NCBI GenBank assembly: GCA_014871385.1
Contig: CM026423.1
Span: 18,899,690 to 18,963,689 of the forward strand
Source of the DNA: Ceratodon purpureus
Taxonomy: Eukaryota; Streptophyta; Bryopsida; Pseudoditrichales; Ditrichaceae
Reading direction: 5' to 3'
DNA: 64,000 nt
Part shown: in pieces, positions 10,181 to 21,148 of the stretch
How positions within the stretch are numbered: position 1 is the stretch's first letter
How the letters are laid out: every line of letters begins with the position of its first letter
Position numbers and translations under genes: made by a program
The notes under the pieces: generated by a model
The model's database searches: none
What the model was told of the DNA's origin: nothing
Seen by the model: the letters and a program-made list of their open reading frames with translations, nothing else

Positions 10181-12780
10181 AACAGGTTATCGTTGGCCTG
10201 CACCTCACAAAATGTGCCCAGTCTTCGTCACAAATCGCTCAGCTATGAATCCCTTCGAACAAGAAAGGAACCAATGCTCCCGCATCCAAGGTTAGCAATG
10301 CACTACATTTTAAACGATGCACTTACATTTGAACAATCCCGTTTGTAATTTTATAAGCTTCGACACATAAATTATACTGAATCCACTGAAAAAGAACAAC
10401 AATGAACTTTCACATTTGACTGGTGAAACAACTTTGCTCAGCCCACAAGTACGATTTGAGTTGCCGCTTTGTTTCTTCTCCTCTAGCTTGTCTTGTAAAA
10501 ACGCCAGCTCCTCCACCTGCAGCGTGCTGAGCAAGTGAGGGTCCACCGCAGTTGACGTGAATGACTCGAAGTTGCGCTGCCAACGCCCTCTGATGAAGGC
10601 GACCTTGTCCACCCACCCCGGATCCTCAACCCACTGGTACTCCCACACTGCCAGACGAAGAGCGTGAAACTCACAAAACGACTGCAAAAAGGACCGCGCC
10701 TCCCTGCAGACATGCGCATACGTCCAGATTGTCATGAGGTCTTCCCAAAGCGGCGCAACTGGGCACCAGTAGCCAACTGAGAACCAATCGACCCACTTGC
10801 AGGAAGCTGGTACCGCGCCACTCAAGCGCACGAAGATCGGCGAGAAGATGGCGTTCAGAAGTACGGGATCCATCGCAGCGGCAGCTGTTTACGTGATTCC
10901 TGCAACACCCGGCACAGGTATCACGCAAAAGGCAGAAGCGGAGACAAAAGGTGAATGCAGCATGACGACAGAAGCAAAACGAAATGAGAATAGGGGAAGA
11001 GCAAAGGGGAATTTATGAGTTGACGATTTAGAGATGACGGCGAAGACCTAGAAGTAGTGCGATCACACCGGTAGCTTCTAACTATCCTTCTGCACAGAAC
11101 ACCACAAAGCAGATTCTAGTGCTCGGCTCTGCTCAACAACTAGAACTACATCTCGAACAAACCAACTACTAACTCCTCCTCTTCCAGTACTATCCAAAAA
11201 CCACGCAAAGCTCATCCTAAAAACTGAACGATCTGCAGACCATGAGGAAAATAAAGCACGGTTGTCCACACAACAAGCAACCTCTAAGTCTAGTATCAAA
11301 ACTCAAGCAGAACCACAAAAGACAAGCTTTGAAAAAGTCACAGACATCAATATGGAATCACGTTGCACGCCCTCGAACAAACTTCAAGTCTACTAAACAT
11401 GATTCTCAGCAACACGTACAGAACAAACATCCGTCAAGCTAGCTGTGAAGCATACGAATCAAGTGTGCATGCAGGAGTATGAATCAAGTGCCAAGTATGA
11501 ATCATGAATGATCGGAGAAAACTTACAGTTACAAAGAGGAGAGAACAAGGTGATGCTTGCGGAGGAACATCGACTACGTGAGCGAGTTATGAGAGCACAG
11601 AGCGAAGAGGAGGAAGCTGTGAAGTAGTGTTGGAGCTGCTGTGCACTAGTTGCAGGTGATGGCCATGGAGGTCGGTGTTGCTTGGGGCTAGCAGGTAGCT
11701 GTTCTTATGCAGGCTGGTGTGCTTTGGGGTTGGGAGAGACGTAGTACGTCCCTGCTGCGGACGTGATGGCAATATTGTCGACCATGGGAAGTAATATGCA
11801 TGAGAGATTCAATGCTGATGTGACTCGCAAGAGTTGCTGCCCCCACTTCCATGTCTGTATTATCTCTCACGAGTCACGGGCCTTGTGCAGCTGCTGCTAC
11901 AGTACTCACGTTGCCTCTTCGGAACCCAGACTATTTCTGCCCAAGTTGCCCATCCCACTGCATGAGTTTCAAGGAGTTACTCACTCTGGCAGATCAGTGG
12001 TTTCTGTTTCTGTTATTTGTTTTGACTCTTTAAATTTGTGATTAGTGGGTGGTAAGTTGTAATTGTCTTGAGCATGAGTCTACAAGTTTTTGCAGCTGCG
12101 ATGCATATTTTGGATGTCCACTATGTTCAGCCGTGAACGCTGCCAGTGCTATCCAAAAAGTGGATGTTTGAGCAGCCAGAAGTGGTGGATTTGTTCTTAA
12201 TGGCATTCATGCAATCTCCAAATCATTTGTGGAATTTTGTGGTTTGTTGGCTTTTGGGCACATGTGAATTTTATAAAGAGGGCCCAGGGGATGATAAGTG
12301 AGTTTTTGATGTTTCATTTCATGTTGAAGTGAGCAATAAGCCGAAACCATAATTGCAATAGTCTTATTTGCAAGGGAACAATTCAAATAAACATTCAAGT
12401 GTTCCTTCCACCATTTGTGAAGTAGTGGACATCATTGGAATGAAGACATGGCGAATCTTGGAAACTTGGAAGTAGTTCTTGCATTCTGTTTGAACTTACA
12501 AGGATGATATGTTACTAAGATGTAAGTACACTTCATCAATATGTATATAGTTTGAAAATCATTAGCACGAACAACATCTTCAATGGTACAAATTCAATGT
12601 TTACAATATAATATACTATTGGTTCAATATGAATGGTACCTAAGAGTATTAATCATATTATCCATGCCAGAAGAGATAATCATCAAATATTAAATCGAAT
12701 GAGTCCTTCAAATCCTTGAGTGGGCTTCTTTAATAATGTCACTCGCTACGAAATCTTGGATGAATCTACATATTTGAGGT
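10181..12780. other. Spacer between duplicated units
   Basis: This is unique sequence between units A and B, GC-richer than its surroundings from about 10400 to 12000. Apart from the unassigned open frame at 10310-10873 I recognise no gene. Several overlapping short frames on both strands at 11240-12040 have no recognisable motif. Confidence 0.4.
10310..10873 (-). CDS. Hypothetical protein, 187 codons, unrecognised
   Basis: This open frame starts at a true ATG at 10873 and runs 187 codons. The first 150 residues are rich in tryptophan and aromatic residues (for example CKWVDWFSVGYWCPVAP and LAVWEYQWVEDPGWVDK), followed by a short charged segment, EELAFLQDKLEEKK. The last 40 residues are low-quality and AT-rich, like sequence read into a 3' region or intron, so the true coding part may end near 10440. 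I recognise no domain. Base composition is higher in GC than in the flanks, which favours past or present coding use. It may be an exon of a lineage-specific gene or a relic. Confidence 0.35.
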   Translation of the reverse strand: MDPVLLNAIFSPIFVRLSGAVPASCKWVDWFSVGYWCPVAPLWEDLMTIWTYAHVCREARSFLQSFCEFHALRLAVWEYQWVEDPGWVDKVAFIRGRWQRNFESFTSTAVDPHLLSTLQVEELAFLQDKLEEKKQSGNSNRTCGLSKVVSPVKCESSLLFFFSGFSIIYVSKLIKLQTGLFKCKCIV

Positions 12781-14830
12781 TTCAATAAAGCTCTGCCAAG
12801 TGGTGAGGTAGCACAAGATAAAAGCTTGTAAGGTAGAGGGACATGATTATAGACTACTGACAAGGTAGAAGCTAGCGAGGCATTGACAACTGGCATGATA
12901 TAATTTTGAAGGAGGCAAAAGTTGGTGGTGCACTAACAGTTGGCAGATAAGTATGGCAAGGGAGAAGTTGGTGGTAGAAGCTTGTAAGGAATTGGAACAT
13001 AATTACACACATGTACTTTCTCAATTCCTTGAGAAGGCTTCAAGTTTAATAATGGACCACTTGCTACGAAATCTTGGATGAATCTACATATTTGACGCTT
13101 CAATAAAGCTCTGCCAATTGGTGACGCAGCACAAGGTAAAAGCTTGTATGGTAGAAGAATATGATTACAGTCAACGTAAAACCTTGTAAGGAACTCGAAT
13201 GTGATTACAGACAAAGTAGAAGCTTGTGAGGCATTAAGAAGCCTGACAAATAACTTTGAAGAAGACGGAAGTTGGAGGGTCACTACCAGCTGGCAGATAA
13301 GTATGGCAAGGCAAAAGTGGGTGGTAGAAGCTTGTAAGGATCTGGAATATATGGTTGCAGACAAGGTAGAAGCTTGTATGGTGGTAAAAGCTTGTAAGGT
13401 TCAGGAATATAATTACAAACAAGGTAGAAGCTTGTGAGACATTGACAACTGGCATATAATTCTGAAGGATGCAAAAGTTGGTGGGGCACTAACAGCTGGA
13501 AGATAAGTATGGCAAGGCAAAAGTTGGTGGTAGAAGCTTGTAAGGAGCTGGAACATAATTATTGACAAGGTAGAGACTTGTAAGGAAATGGCACATAATT
13601 ATAGACAAGGTAGAAGCTTGTGAGGCATTGACAATTGACACATGACTCTGAAGAAGGTAGAAGTTGGTGGGGCACTTAGATGGCAGATAAGTAATGCAAG
13701 GCAGAAGCAGGTGGTAGAAACTTGTCAGGAACTGGCAAATAATTACAGAGAAGGTACAGTCTATCTTCTATAATTGTTACACTTATAAGTGTTAACCCTC
13801 TCTAAATGTTAACTTTCTTCTAGTCCCTACATATTGCACACTGTGAATGTTAAATGTGTTAACTGTTAACAAAATGGTACTCTCTTCTTTGTAAATTTGA
13901 CTCTATAAATGTTAACAAGTGAAATACAACCATAATATTATGGATAATAAAAACTATACATTCTTATTTCTTTACACATTACTTGATATTGAATAAAAAA
14001 ATTATTTGGTTTGCAATTTCATGAATGGTATTCTCTCACAAGGACTGTTCACAATTGCTTATATTTATAAATTTTAAGATTTTTATATTGCTCAAAACAT
14101 CTATTTTATAATTGTTAACTGTTAACACCGAGTCTATATATGTTAACTTTGATCCACTCTCGAGGATTAACATTTATAGAGGGTAGACTGTAGAAACTTG
14201 TGAGGCATTGACAAGTGATACATAACGATCAATAAGGCATAAGTTGGTGGGACACTAATACTTGGCATCTAAGTATTAAAGCAAGGCAAAAGCTTATAGG
14301 GTGGCATATACGTAAGGCACTTATAATCGGCAAATGTTTATGATAGAGGAGGCAAAAACTAGTAAGAAGTTAAGAACTAGGTAGAGTTGATAAACAAGAA
14401 AACAATTAACAATTTACTGATAATTATAGAGAAGATAGAAGTTGAAAAGGTAGACATAGGGCTTACACTTGTAAGGCAGTGATCACTAATAGAAGCCTAG
14501 TAGATATCAAAGTTGGCATTAGTAATAGTGAGGCAGTGAAAATGAAGAGATAATAACAGAGAAGGTAGGGACTAGTAAGGCACTGACAACGAAGAGATAA
14601 TAATAGAGAAGGTAGGGGCTTGTAAGGCACTGACAACGAAGAGATAATAACAGAGAAGGTAGGGACTGGTAAGGCACTGACAAGTGATAGATAATTATAG
14701 AAAACGCTAGCACATCTAAGAAGACATGTATAATTATAGAAGGCATGCACTAGTAAGGCGATGACACCTTTCAAAAACTTATAGAGAAGGCTCACAAATC
14801 CAACAAGGCACATAATTCTAACGAAGGTGG
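12780..14830. repeat. Tandem repeat array, unit B
   Basis: This is the second and longer copy of the array at 1-930. Equivalent phrases (ACAAGGTAGAAGCTTGTGA) recur about 186 bp apart, for example at 13419 and 13605, with internal sub-repeats. Toward 14500-14700 the repeats change to a shorter unit containing AGGCACTGACAACGAAGAGA, repeated about every 55-60 bp. An inserted MITE interrupts the array at 13757-14190. No protein is encoded. Confidence 0.85.
13757..14190. mobile_element. pogo/Emigrant-like MITE, 434 bp, TA target site
   Basis: The element begins CAGTCTATCTTCTATAA and ends in its inverted form, TTATAGAGGGTAGACTG, flanked by TA at 13755-13756 and 14191-14192. Removing it with one TA restores the array phrase AAGGTAGAAACTTGTGAGGC, so the boundaries are exact. 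Plant pogo-type elements (Lemi/Emigrant) have TIRs starting CAGT followed by CCTCTATAAAT and target TA, which is the basis for the family call. Inside, the word TCTATAAATGTTAAC or close variants recurs several times near both ends, like subterminal transposase-binding sites. There is no transposase frame. Confidence 0.75.
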
Positions 14831-15150
14831 TTAGCGGAGACGTATGACTTGTATGGAGCATAATTATTGTACAATTTGTAAAGATGAAAAAATAGAACAG
14901 TTGGTAGGTTTGAAAGACTCAAAGCGAGCCTAAGGCAAAAAGAGCGGAAGGCCAGAAGAGACTTCTACATTCATTTCCACTCATGTTAGGAAGGGTACAT
15001 GTCTTCCTTAAAGTAACTTGGAGCAGTGGTTGCAAGAGTCATTAAAGGAAAAGATAACTACTTTTGAAATAAATCATAATGCTAACTAAGGGAATACAAC
15101 TAGCTTATGATTGGTTTGCATATGCTCTTTTGAGCCTAACATGCTCTCTC
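14830..15150 (+). pseudogene. ARIADNE-like pseudogene fragment, unit B copy
   Basis: This is the unit B counterpart of the pseudogene at 5060-6240, reduced to two pieces. Positions 14830-14935 match about 5440-5545 and 14936-15150 match about 6030-6250, so the central IBR and RING2 part (about 490 bp) is deleted. Nothing translatable remains. The N-terminal part is not present; the tandem array abuts directly. Confidence 0.7.
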
Positions 15151-15539
15151 TAATTCATTTACTTTCACTTATTTCATGTTTGCAAATGATATATGTATTC
15201 AAGGATGACAACTCCAAAGAGCAAAACGTCATTAATAATTATTTTTTTGATAATTAGCAAAGATAGTAGAACATTTATCTAAACTCTTGAAGTAGATATA
15301 GGCTCCGTAAGAACTAAATACAGATGAGAATTACGTTGATGATATACGTTTTGAAATTATTTTGTATACCAACTTGACTGATTGCCTCTGCGGACCGATA
15401 TATGATATTATAAATAATAGCTTATTAAAATCATTGCAACTTATGATTGCTTTGATTTCCTCAAGAAACTGAATATCTATCAAATATGTAGAAGCAAAGT
15501 AATATCTTTCTAAAGAATATTAATATAACATATTGTGCT

Positions 15540-16740
15540 TAATGCTTTGTCATTTGGAATCATCATATAAAATGGACAATGCAATGGAGGTTTTTACTAC
15601 ATTACAACAACAATTATACCTCTCTAAATTTTTAATGAATTCACTTCTAGTATTTGTGACAAATATTATCAATACAAATACAAATACAAATTTTAGATTG
15701 TGGCCACGGATTGTATAAATTTAAGACTATCATAAACACATGTCTACTCAAGATGTTAAAGTCCACTACAATTTCATTACTTATAATCCCATAACAAATC
15801 ACTTTTCTATATGATTAAGCACATTAGTCACATTAAAACTATCACCTTTATAAAATCATAAGAACTCTAAAACATAATATTCTATCTCTAATTCAACCTT
15901 GATAATTCTAATAATTTCTATTTTAGTCATTTGTAATATTGTTTTCCTTTCTAGAAGAGTGGTTTCAATTTATTCAAAATAACAAGTGCAAATATTAAAT
16001 AAAGTATACATATTAAAGTTTTATTAAAACTCTCATTTTTGTGTGATTTTTTTTTTAATAATCCAAGGGTGATGATAAAAAAGTAGATAAATTATCGTAG
16101 CATTGAAACATATGCTTGAAACATGAATGAGAGTGAAAAGTGGAATTGAATTGTACGTGAAAGTTTTAAATAACTTTATTATATTTCATAACAAAATTCA
16201 TATGTTTCAAAAATTTGAGGATGAATTTAAAATGGATATTTATTTAGTTTAATTTTGAACTTACATGAGCTTCTGAAAATTGAAATAAAGATGTTGTGGT
16301 CCATGCCTTGTCCACAAAGAAGTATTCTAAGCTGGAACATACTATTACCTAAGTACCATAGCAAGTTTGTCCATAAATAATTCTAAAAATAAAATGCATA
16401 AAAATTATATTTATTTTTTTTACAAATGAAAAAACAAAAAGGCAATAAATTATTTTTTGTAACATTTTATAAATCCATTTGAGGCCATTTTTTTTTATAG
16501 TTTTTCCCTTTAAAAACAAAAACCAATATATACAAATTTTTTGAGCCAAACTTAAATTTTTCAAAATGAATAATATTTGTGCGCCAACACTATGGTGTTA
16601 GGTTCTCCAAACCGTCTCCAGGTGGCTCAAAAGTTCCATGCCACTCCATCCCTATGGCCCCATGGCCCTCATGCCCCCCATGCCCCCCATACCATCATCA
16701 AAGTAATGCTTACACAAAATTACAAATGTTTATTAAATAA
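15540..16740. repeat. Segmental duplication, unit B middle part, with right arm of inverted repeat
   Basis: This segment matches 6790-7560 of unit A and is more complete. Positions 15785-16350 are the reverse complement of 1170-1740. Positions 16358-16600 also resemble 37430-37690 (TACCATAGCAGGTTTGTTCATAAATAATTC-like start), so this piece belongs to a dispersed family. I find no gene in it. Confidence 0.7.
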
Positions 16741-16922
16741 ATATTAAACCATTTGGCATATTTACTCCATTCTACACTAAGAATTGTTTGTAATTGTTTA
16801 TCACTTGTCTATGCCTCACTACCTACTCCAACCTCATCAGCGTCTACCTCACTTTGCCTCACAAGCTGGCTCACAATTAGTTGTTGCCCCACTACATGTT
16901 GAGATTTGTCTACAAATACATA

Positions 16923-17024
16923 CTCCCTCTGTCCCATAATGACTTTCTCATAGGTTCTCTAAATTCTACCTACACAGGTAGATTTAAGAGAACCTACAAG
17001 AAAGTCATTATGGGACAGAGGGAG
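16923..17024. mobile_element. Stowaway-type MITE, 102 bp
   Basis: The element starts CTCCCTCTGTCCCATAATGA and ends with the complement, flanked by TA at 16921-16922 and 17025-17026. The whole element is nearly palindromic, with two arms of about 50 bp. The CTCCCTCYGTCCCA start and TA target are diagnostic of Stowaway MITEs of the Tc1/mariner superfamily. Unit A shows the empty site with a single TA near 8655 (AAATACATATTAG). It is the clearest mobile element in the window. Confidence 0.95.
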
Positions 17025-17871
17025 TATTAATTATCACTTTCACATTCCTTAGTACTCATATCACCTCTCCCTAGAAATCTCCCATAGAAATACCCACTTC
17101 ATTGGCTATAAGAATTGTTTGCAATATTTATCAATTCAATGATTTCAACTATGTCCATCTCACCAGCACTTGCATCAGCGCCTCAGGAAAGAAATAAATC
17201 TAATCAGTCAAATCTGACATAAGCATCCAATTTTAAAATTCAGAATCAAGTTTTGAATTCAAGTTGATTCACATCGTTCCTCACAAGACATATAAGACTT
17301 ATTTCACAAGATTCAACTGAGAACCTTTTCAAGGATTTAACTGCAGCTAAAACTGTAGCTGCTGAATTACCAACCAATTCACGACACATTTACCATGTCA
17401 AATTAGTTGTGGAGCTCAATGACAGCATCTCTCTGTGAAAATTCTACTAGGCAAGCACACTGAAAACATTAATATGAGAATTACTCAGGACATGAATTCC
17501 AAAAACTGGTTTACAATCGCCTCAAACAATCGCCTCAAACCAAGACGGAAAAAAGCATACAAATTCCTTAACAAAAACTGGTTTACAATTGCCTCAAACC
17601 AAGAGGGAAACAAGCATACAAATTCCTTTGCAATAGTTGATAGGTGCCGAGTTTTTTTGGTTCTCTCTGAAGGACGAGAGTCTATTGCAAAGACAAAACA
17701 GAGATCTAAGTATTATGTTACCAACCCCTTATAGTTTCCTGCCATCACTCCGCTGCTTCCACAGCACTGAGAAGCTCCTCAGTGCCTTGGATTTGTCCTT
17801 TGGACTTTAGCTCCTGCCACAGCTTCGGTCTTGTGATGTCTCACAAACTCCACAATCCATGGCTACATCAT

Positions 17872-19235
17872 TTACTTCTTCCCACCACTCTTCTTCAACC
17901 CAGCTCCACCGAAGGCACCCTTGCCTGCGGCCTTGGCCTTCAGTTCCTTCAGAGCCTGCACCATAAAAGTTTAACAACCATAATGTGATGTTCTTGTCAT
18001 GTAGGACAATCTTGTGCACAGGAGAAGAGAAATATCATCACACTCTAATATTTCTGCATTCAAATGAGATATTTGATTCACATAGGACACTGATATGTGA
18101 ACTAGTAATGTGCAACCATTTAGTGCAACCAGATGTTCATTAAGTAGCCACACGGCTGACAGATTAAAACCAAGAGAAACTTAGGTAATCCTCAGATTCT
18201 CACCTTCTCCTCATCTTTCTTCTTTTGAAGGTTGGCAATGTCCGTCTGTACCAGAAAGATTTCATTCCATGTCAGTTATAAATATAGATAAGAGCAATAG
18301 TCTGTAACACTCTCGTGTTTAATGTTAAACCAAGTATACCATGTCCTACAATTTGAGAGGAAAGCAGATAGGAGCACAACCATACATGCTGAACACCATC
18401 GACAAAGTAGACAAATTCCCTCTGTATCAGGAACGACTCTGAGTTGGTTACTATCTGGAACAACCTAGTTTCCATGTGACCGAATCATGACTCCAGAAAA
18501 TTTTCATTGATAGTGTCTGTTTACCTCATCGTACTCTTTCTCCTTGCCCTTAGGAGCCTTCAAGGGCTTCAGCTTACCACCTGCACCCAGTTCAACACAT
18601 AAGAAAATCAATCTTAACTAGAAATCTCTCTAAACCCTTACACCACTCAATTGCCGATCAGTTGAGCAAGCAACTCTGACCGACAAAGATGACCATACAC
18701 AGAACCGTAGCAGGAAACCATCCAGCGCACAAAACAAAAATCCCCACCAGAGACTGGAATCCTCTCTAAACACAAAACATTTCTGTAGTAATAGGGTTAC
18801 CACACAACAATAAACCCTTCCTCACCAAAGCACAAAAAACAGAACTCATAACTCGCTTAAAACCCTCAACCATGAACAGGAAAACCAACACAGAAAATCG
18901 GTAAACCCATCCCCAAATGCAAAACCACCGACAAAACAACCAAACATCAAAACAAAAGAAAAAAGAGAAGCAGCAATTCAACATCACCAATCGGTACCCT
19001 AAACCTGAAACTCCCTTCTCCTAAACCAGACACAAAACCAAACCTCTGCTTCACATATTTCCAAATCAGAGATGATATTCACAAGCTTAACCTTCACCAT
19101 GAGTTGCTAAAACCTAGCTCTCTTGACAGAGGACAACCTCAACAAAACCCATCCCAAAGAATTGTCCCAGATGTTGGCACAAAACGAAACACATGATGTA
19201 GAGTGGGTGCACGACATACCTTGCCTTCCCGACAT
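17872..19235 (-). CDS. TMA7: Translation machinery-associated protein 7
   Basis: TMA7 is a small, very basic, conserved protein that co-purifies with ribosomes in yeast; its exact role is unknown. Four exons join in phase: 19220-19235 (MSGRQ), 18525-18580 (GKLKPLKAPKGKEKEYDE), 18204-18245 (TDIANLQKKKDEEK) and 17872-17955 (ALKELKAKAAGKGAFGG, then LKKSGGKK and stop). That gives 65 residues against about 64 in the family, with the conserved GGK.KPLK start, lysine-rich helix and GL(K)KSG(G)KK end. All introns are GT-AG. It is divergent from SKIP35, with about 0.5 kb between the likely start sites. The TMA7-side DNA from the second exon downstream is duplicated in unit A as a broken copy; this one looks whole. 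Confidence 0.9.
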
Positions 19236-19700
19236 GGCTGGTGGAGTACAAGCACTTACAAGGAAGAAAAACAGAGCACGGTGAACGAGAAGTTGAGTGC
19301 AGTGGTTGCTTGTGGGGTGGAGATGTGGAGGAGAGATGGAGAGGATGCAAAATAGAAAACGTGTATGTGGGTTGGAGTTTGTGGGCTATAACTTGAACAG
19401 AGTTTGGGGCCACTTGCTAGGCTTCAAGTTGCCTGGCGCAAGCTTTTACCATACTTTTGCAAGGGCGGTTCGTTTTACCGACGGGTATGGGGAGAGGGAT
19501 GGAGGGAGGTATGCATTTGGGGCGGGTATGGGGACGAAGGGATGCGCAATTGGTGTGCTGATGATGCGTTGCAAGCGAGAGAGAGCTCGTTGCGGAGATC
19601 AAAGGTTGCTCACTGCGGATGTGCACTGCAATGAGGAGCCTCTCGCGCTGAGACCATGGTTAGGGCTCTGGAAGTCGACTCCTCCGCAGCTTGAAGAGAG
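19236..19700. promoter_or_regulatory. Probable shared promoter region of TMA7 and SKIP35
   Basis: This GC-richer stretch separates the start codon of TMA7 (minus) from the likely leader of SKIP35 (plus). No clear TATA box stands out. The bidirectional role is inferred from head-to-head layout only. Confidence 0.35.
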
Positions 19701-21148
19701 GAGATTGAATTAGTGGAAGCAAGCAAGTATCCTTCATCAGCATTCCAGGGAGAGGAGCGCGACGATTCCCACTTGCATCGCTCCATCCTCTTGCTGCCCC
19801 ATTCGCTCCTTCGCCGCTTAGGCTACAGGAAACCTAACACTTGGCTCGCAGCATCAGCTTGGAGTGTTTTGTTGTGCTTTCCGGGAGCATCAGCAGCTGC
19901 CCTATCTCGTGGGTATGTGCTTCATGATCATCTATCTCCATCTGGTTGTTTGCGTTTGAGTCTACTGGGTAAGGGTTGGATGGCTGGCTTGAATTCGAGT
20001 TCGGTTGGGAATTCTGGGGTTAAAAGCTTTGTGAATTTGGATGTGTTTTTTGGGAATCCCTATCTCTCGTGTTTGTGCAGTTTTAGGTAGAATTCGGATG
20101 GTTTTTGGGGGTGTGAGTGGGTAGTACTTGCTGGAATTTCGTTTCGAGCTTACCCTCTAGCTCAATTCACTGCGTTCCTTCGCTTGCCTTTTGCTCAATT
20201 ACGTGGCTATCTGTGCTTGGGCAATTCATGTGCTACTGTTGCTTTTTGGAGTGTTTTTTTTTTTAAATAAAAAATTCACAGCTCTGGGTTGGTGTTGATG
20301 AAGCTCGATGTTGTTTTAGAGCAGGGGAATTAGTAGTGGTTGAAGCTTATGTTCTAGTTTTGCATGTGCATGTGAGTTTTTGGACGTGGTTGTGATGATT
20401 TTTGATGGTGTTTGCGGCTGGTTTTAGGTTTGTTTTGGTGGATTTGACAGGCGCCTTCTTTGTCAGCTGGTCGTGAGCTTCAGTTTCTGGAGGAGCATTC
20501 ATCATGCATGCTGGTGAAGGTGATTACAAGTCAAGAGGGAAGAGCCACGGCAATCGAGATACTGTAGGCGGAGTGGATACAGTGGAGTGGATTGCATCGC
20601 AGGGTTATCGAGTCTCTGTTAACGTGCCGTAAGGGGAGAGTGCGGAGTTGCGTTTTGCAATGTAAATCAAATTCTGTTTTGAGTATTGGTGACTTCTATC
20701 AAGGTTCGGGAGCTTGAAGAGGCAAGCCTGGCGAGTGAAGAATGTGAATTTGCTTTGACCCCTTGAGGATCCGCAAGATGATGTCAGACTTACCATAGGT
20801 GCCAATGCTATGGCTCTGCAACAGAGTGCTTATGTTATGTAATTTTCAACCGGATTCGCAGATCAAACTGGTGATGTGCCGGAAAAGATAACCCTGTGGT
20901 TGAGAATTAGAAAACCAGGATGTAAACGGGGAGCATTAGGTTTGTTGCCTGGCAGGCAGTAGTTGAAAAATGATCATGACTTCCACCTCGGCTTATGATC
21001 CCCCTGAGGGCTATTCGCGAGAGGATTGCTACCAACAGGTTCACAGCACGCCTTAAGTACTTCATGTTACCTTTGGGAGGAAAATCCTGAAGTCTTTTAC
21101 GAGCATAAAAGGAGATGCTGTGTCGCTGGAGCAGAAGCTGAATTCAGG
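19701..21148 (+). other. Probable 5' leader of SKIP35 with a leader intron and upstream ORFs
   Basis: GC content is exon-like from 19700 to 19912. A good donor (GG/GTATGT at 19913) and an acceptor (TTTGACAG ending 20450) suggest a leader intron of about 540 bp. Downstream there are short upstream open frames, one starting MHAGEGDYK at 20502 (ATGCATGCTGG) and another starting MIMTSTSAYD at 20969. Both close before the main start at 21149. If transcribed, they would be expected to lower translation of the main frame. Confidence 0.4.

Noticed and set aside
11587-12041. Overlapping frames on both strands with cysteine-rich parts
   Set aside because: No recognised motif, no consistent splice structure, and equal openness on both strands.
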